Of a stretch of 64,000 bases of DNA, positions 62,622 through 64,000 are shown piece after piece. The position numbers were made by a program, and so were the translations under genes. Source of the DNA: Larimichthys crocea (lineage: Eukaryota > Chordata > Actinopteri > Sciaenidae). The stretch spans positions 18,966,636 through 19,030,635 of the forward strand of contig NC_040032.1 of assembly GCF_000972845.2 (NCBI RefSeq), given 5' to 3'. The notes beneath the pieces are model-generated. The model searched no databases, was not told where the DNA came from, and was given only the letters and a program-made list of their open reading frames with translations. The first letter of the stretch is position 1; each line of letters starts with the position of its first letter.

Positions 62622-64000
62622 CTGCAAAGGACGAAACATGCAAACTCTATAAAATATTATAAACTACAAAATACTATGAAACTATAAATGATAAAATACA
62701 CAAAACTCAGAGAAAATTTTGAAGTTAAGACATTTCCAAGATGGTAAATAAGATGCAGATAGTAAGCAGTGACAAGTTCTACTGATATTTTTTATTTTAA
62801 TAAAGCCTGATGACAGGGAATTCAGTGTTTCTACAATATAGAGTTGTAGGACTGTGTGAGCTGTGCTTTGGGCTGTGCTTTGGCAGGGAGCTGAGGTGAA
62901 TGGCTCAGATTGATACTGGCCACTGCAACAACTACTGATAATGTACTGCTCCCAATCAGCCTCTTTCACAAATGTGTTGCTGGCAAATGTGTTGCTCTGG
63001 TGCCCTCGAAGCCCCCGGTCACCAAATTACTGAAGATCCGTTGGACATGCCTGAATGAGTTTGCAGTAGCAGCTTTACCTCCGGCCTGAGATGCTCTTTG
63101 ATTCATGATGATAAGCCAGAGTGTCAGGGCACCATACACAATTTAGTAACCTTCTGTAGACACTATAATGCTGTTTTAAATGCTGTGCTGCTTATATCTG
63201 CTTTCATCTATCAGGGGTATGGTTTAATAATGGTAATCAGTTTGTGAGGTGCGAATTATCTCCATACATTCAATTTTGGCCTAGAGTTTCTTTGTAATTA
63301 CTGTAAATAAAATCTGATACAGTATATTCATGGTTTTCAGGAAACAATGAATTGAGTGACCCCTGACCTTTCCTCTTGTGCTTCTATAAGACTAAATGAA
63401 TTTAATTCTCTGATGTACATTAAATAATAAATTGTAATTACAAAGCAGAACTGAATGTTTCTGCCTGCTAAGTAATTAACTATATATATCAATCAATGTA
63501 TGTGTAGTGCCATGCAATCAGAAACAGTACTGAGGTCTATTCTCCTTCTGTAATGATAAACTTAACAGATTTTTTTCTGGATGGTGTTCTGTTAGCATGT
63601 ACTGTAATGCAGAGACTGTTTAATCACCTTTGAAATTGAAACGACTTTGTTTAGTGCAGCTCTGTGGCTCATGCTTTGTGTCGAATTTTCTCATTGACGT
63701 ATCAATGTGGAAAATAAGGCATGAAGAGATATTTATAGGTCTCTTTTTGCTCCCTTTTTAGTCCAACTGTGGTTTGAAGGAGTCACTGTAGGCATACTGA
63801 TGAGTTATGCAGCAAATACAAAAAAGAGCAGAGAGAAAACACCTCAAAGGGTGCAGGGTACAGTATAGTACACAGTGGCAACAGAGGTTGTTAGGGCAAT
63901 TCATCTGACTACGCTTTATTTAGACAAAGGTCCTGAGCAACCCACCTCCTCTAACGGATCCAGAACTATTTTTCTACACCAAATGAAGCAAACATGAACC
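62622..64000 (-). other. ncam1: ncam1 intron upstream of FN3-1 (right edge of window)
   Basis: The acceptor of the first visible coding exon lies at 62622-62623. Nothing between there and the right edge reads as an immunoglobulin-domain exon: I looked for a Cys-containing Ig strand followed by a phase-1 donor on the minus strand and saw none. The exons for the signal peptide and Ig1-Ig5, including any VASE exon, must therefore lie beyond base 64000. The sequence is ordinary AT-rich intron. Confidence 0.7.

Noticed and set aside
62682..62969. Candidate upstream NCAM1 Ig-domain exon
   Set aside because: The 95-codon minus-strand frame has no Ig strand motifs and no phase-1 donor leading into the FN3-1 exon.
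1..64000. CRISPR arrays, bacterial operons, tRNA or rRNA genes
   Set aside because: The window is vertebrate. No direct-repeat/spacer arrays were seen, and no tRNA cloverleaf or rRNA sequence was recognised.

Overview
This window is vertebrate, almost certainly teleost and probably percomorph. It is AT-rich, full of CA/TG microsatellites, and carries scattered fish-type interspersed repeats. Its one recognisable gene is the 3' half of ncam1 (neural cell adhesion molecule 1), on the minus strand. The reading frame was rebuilt exon by exon from splice sites and intron phase, and every junction below closes in frame. I cannot tell whether this is the ncam1a or the ncam1b paralogue.

Layout in transcription order (right to left). 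62622-64000 is intron; the signal peptide and all five Ig domains lie beyond the right edge. Exons at 62454-62621 and 58539-58664 encode fibronectin III domain 1. A cluster of small cassette exons follows: 15 nt at 56193, 51 nt at 54546, and a putative 3-nt AAG microexon at 52134. They sit where mammals carry the muscle-specific domain MSD1. Exons at 47880-48001 and 46589-46769 encode fibronectin III domain 2. The transcript then has two alternative fates. One uses a terminal exon at 41811-41890, which encodes a GPI-anchor signal (NCAM-120 type). The other uses the transmembrane exon at 32256-32463, then cytoplasmic exons at 30887-31003, 29881-30336 (NCAM-180-specific) and 25285-25405 (shared C-terminus ending NESKA). 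The 3'UTR runs left from 25284; its end is uncertain. From about 22 kb down to base 1 I find no gene, only intergenic sequence with repeats.

The architecture gives three protein classes from one gene: lipid-anchored, short-tailed transmembrane and long-tailed transmembrane, each with or without a Ser/Thr/Pro-rich hinge between the two FN3 domains. Most striking are the intron ends before the three isoform-defining exons (GPI, transmembrane, NCAM-180). Each is a long pyrimidine-rich tract with no AG for 288, 165 and 162 nt respectively, whereas the other exons measured have 26-81 nt. This points to distant branch points and regulated splice choice. None of the small cassette exons or the GPI exon stands out as an ORF; they were found by splice-site and phase reading.
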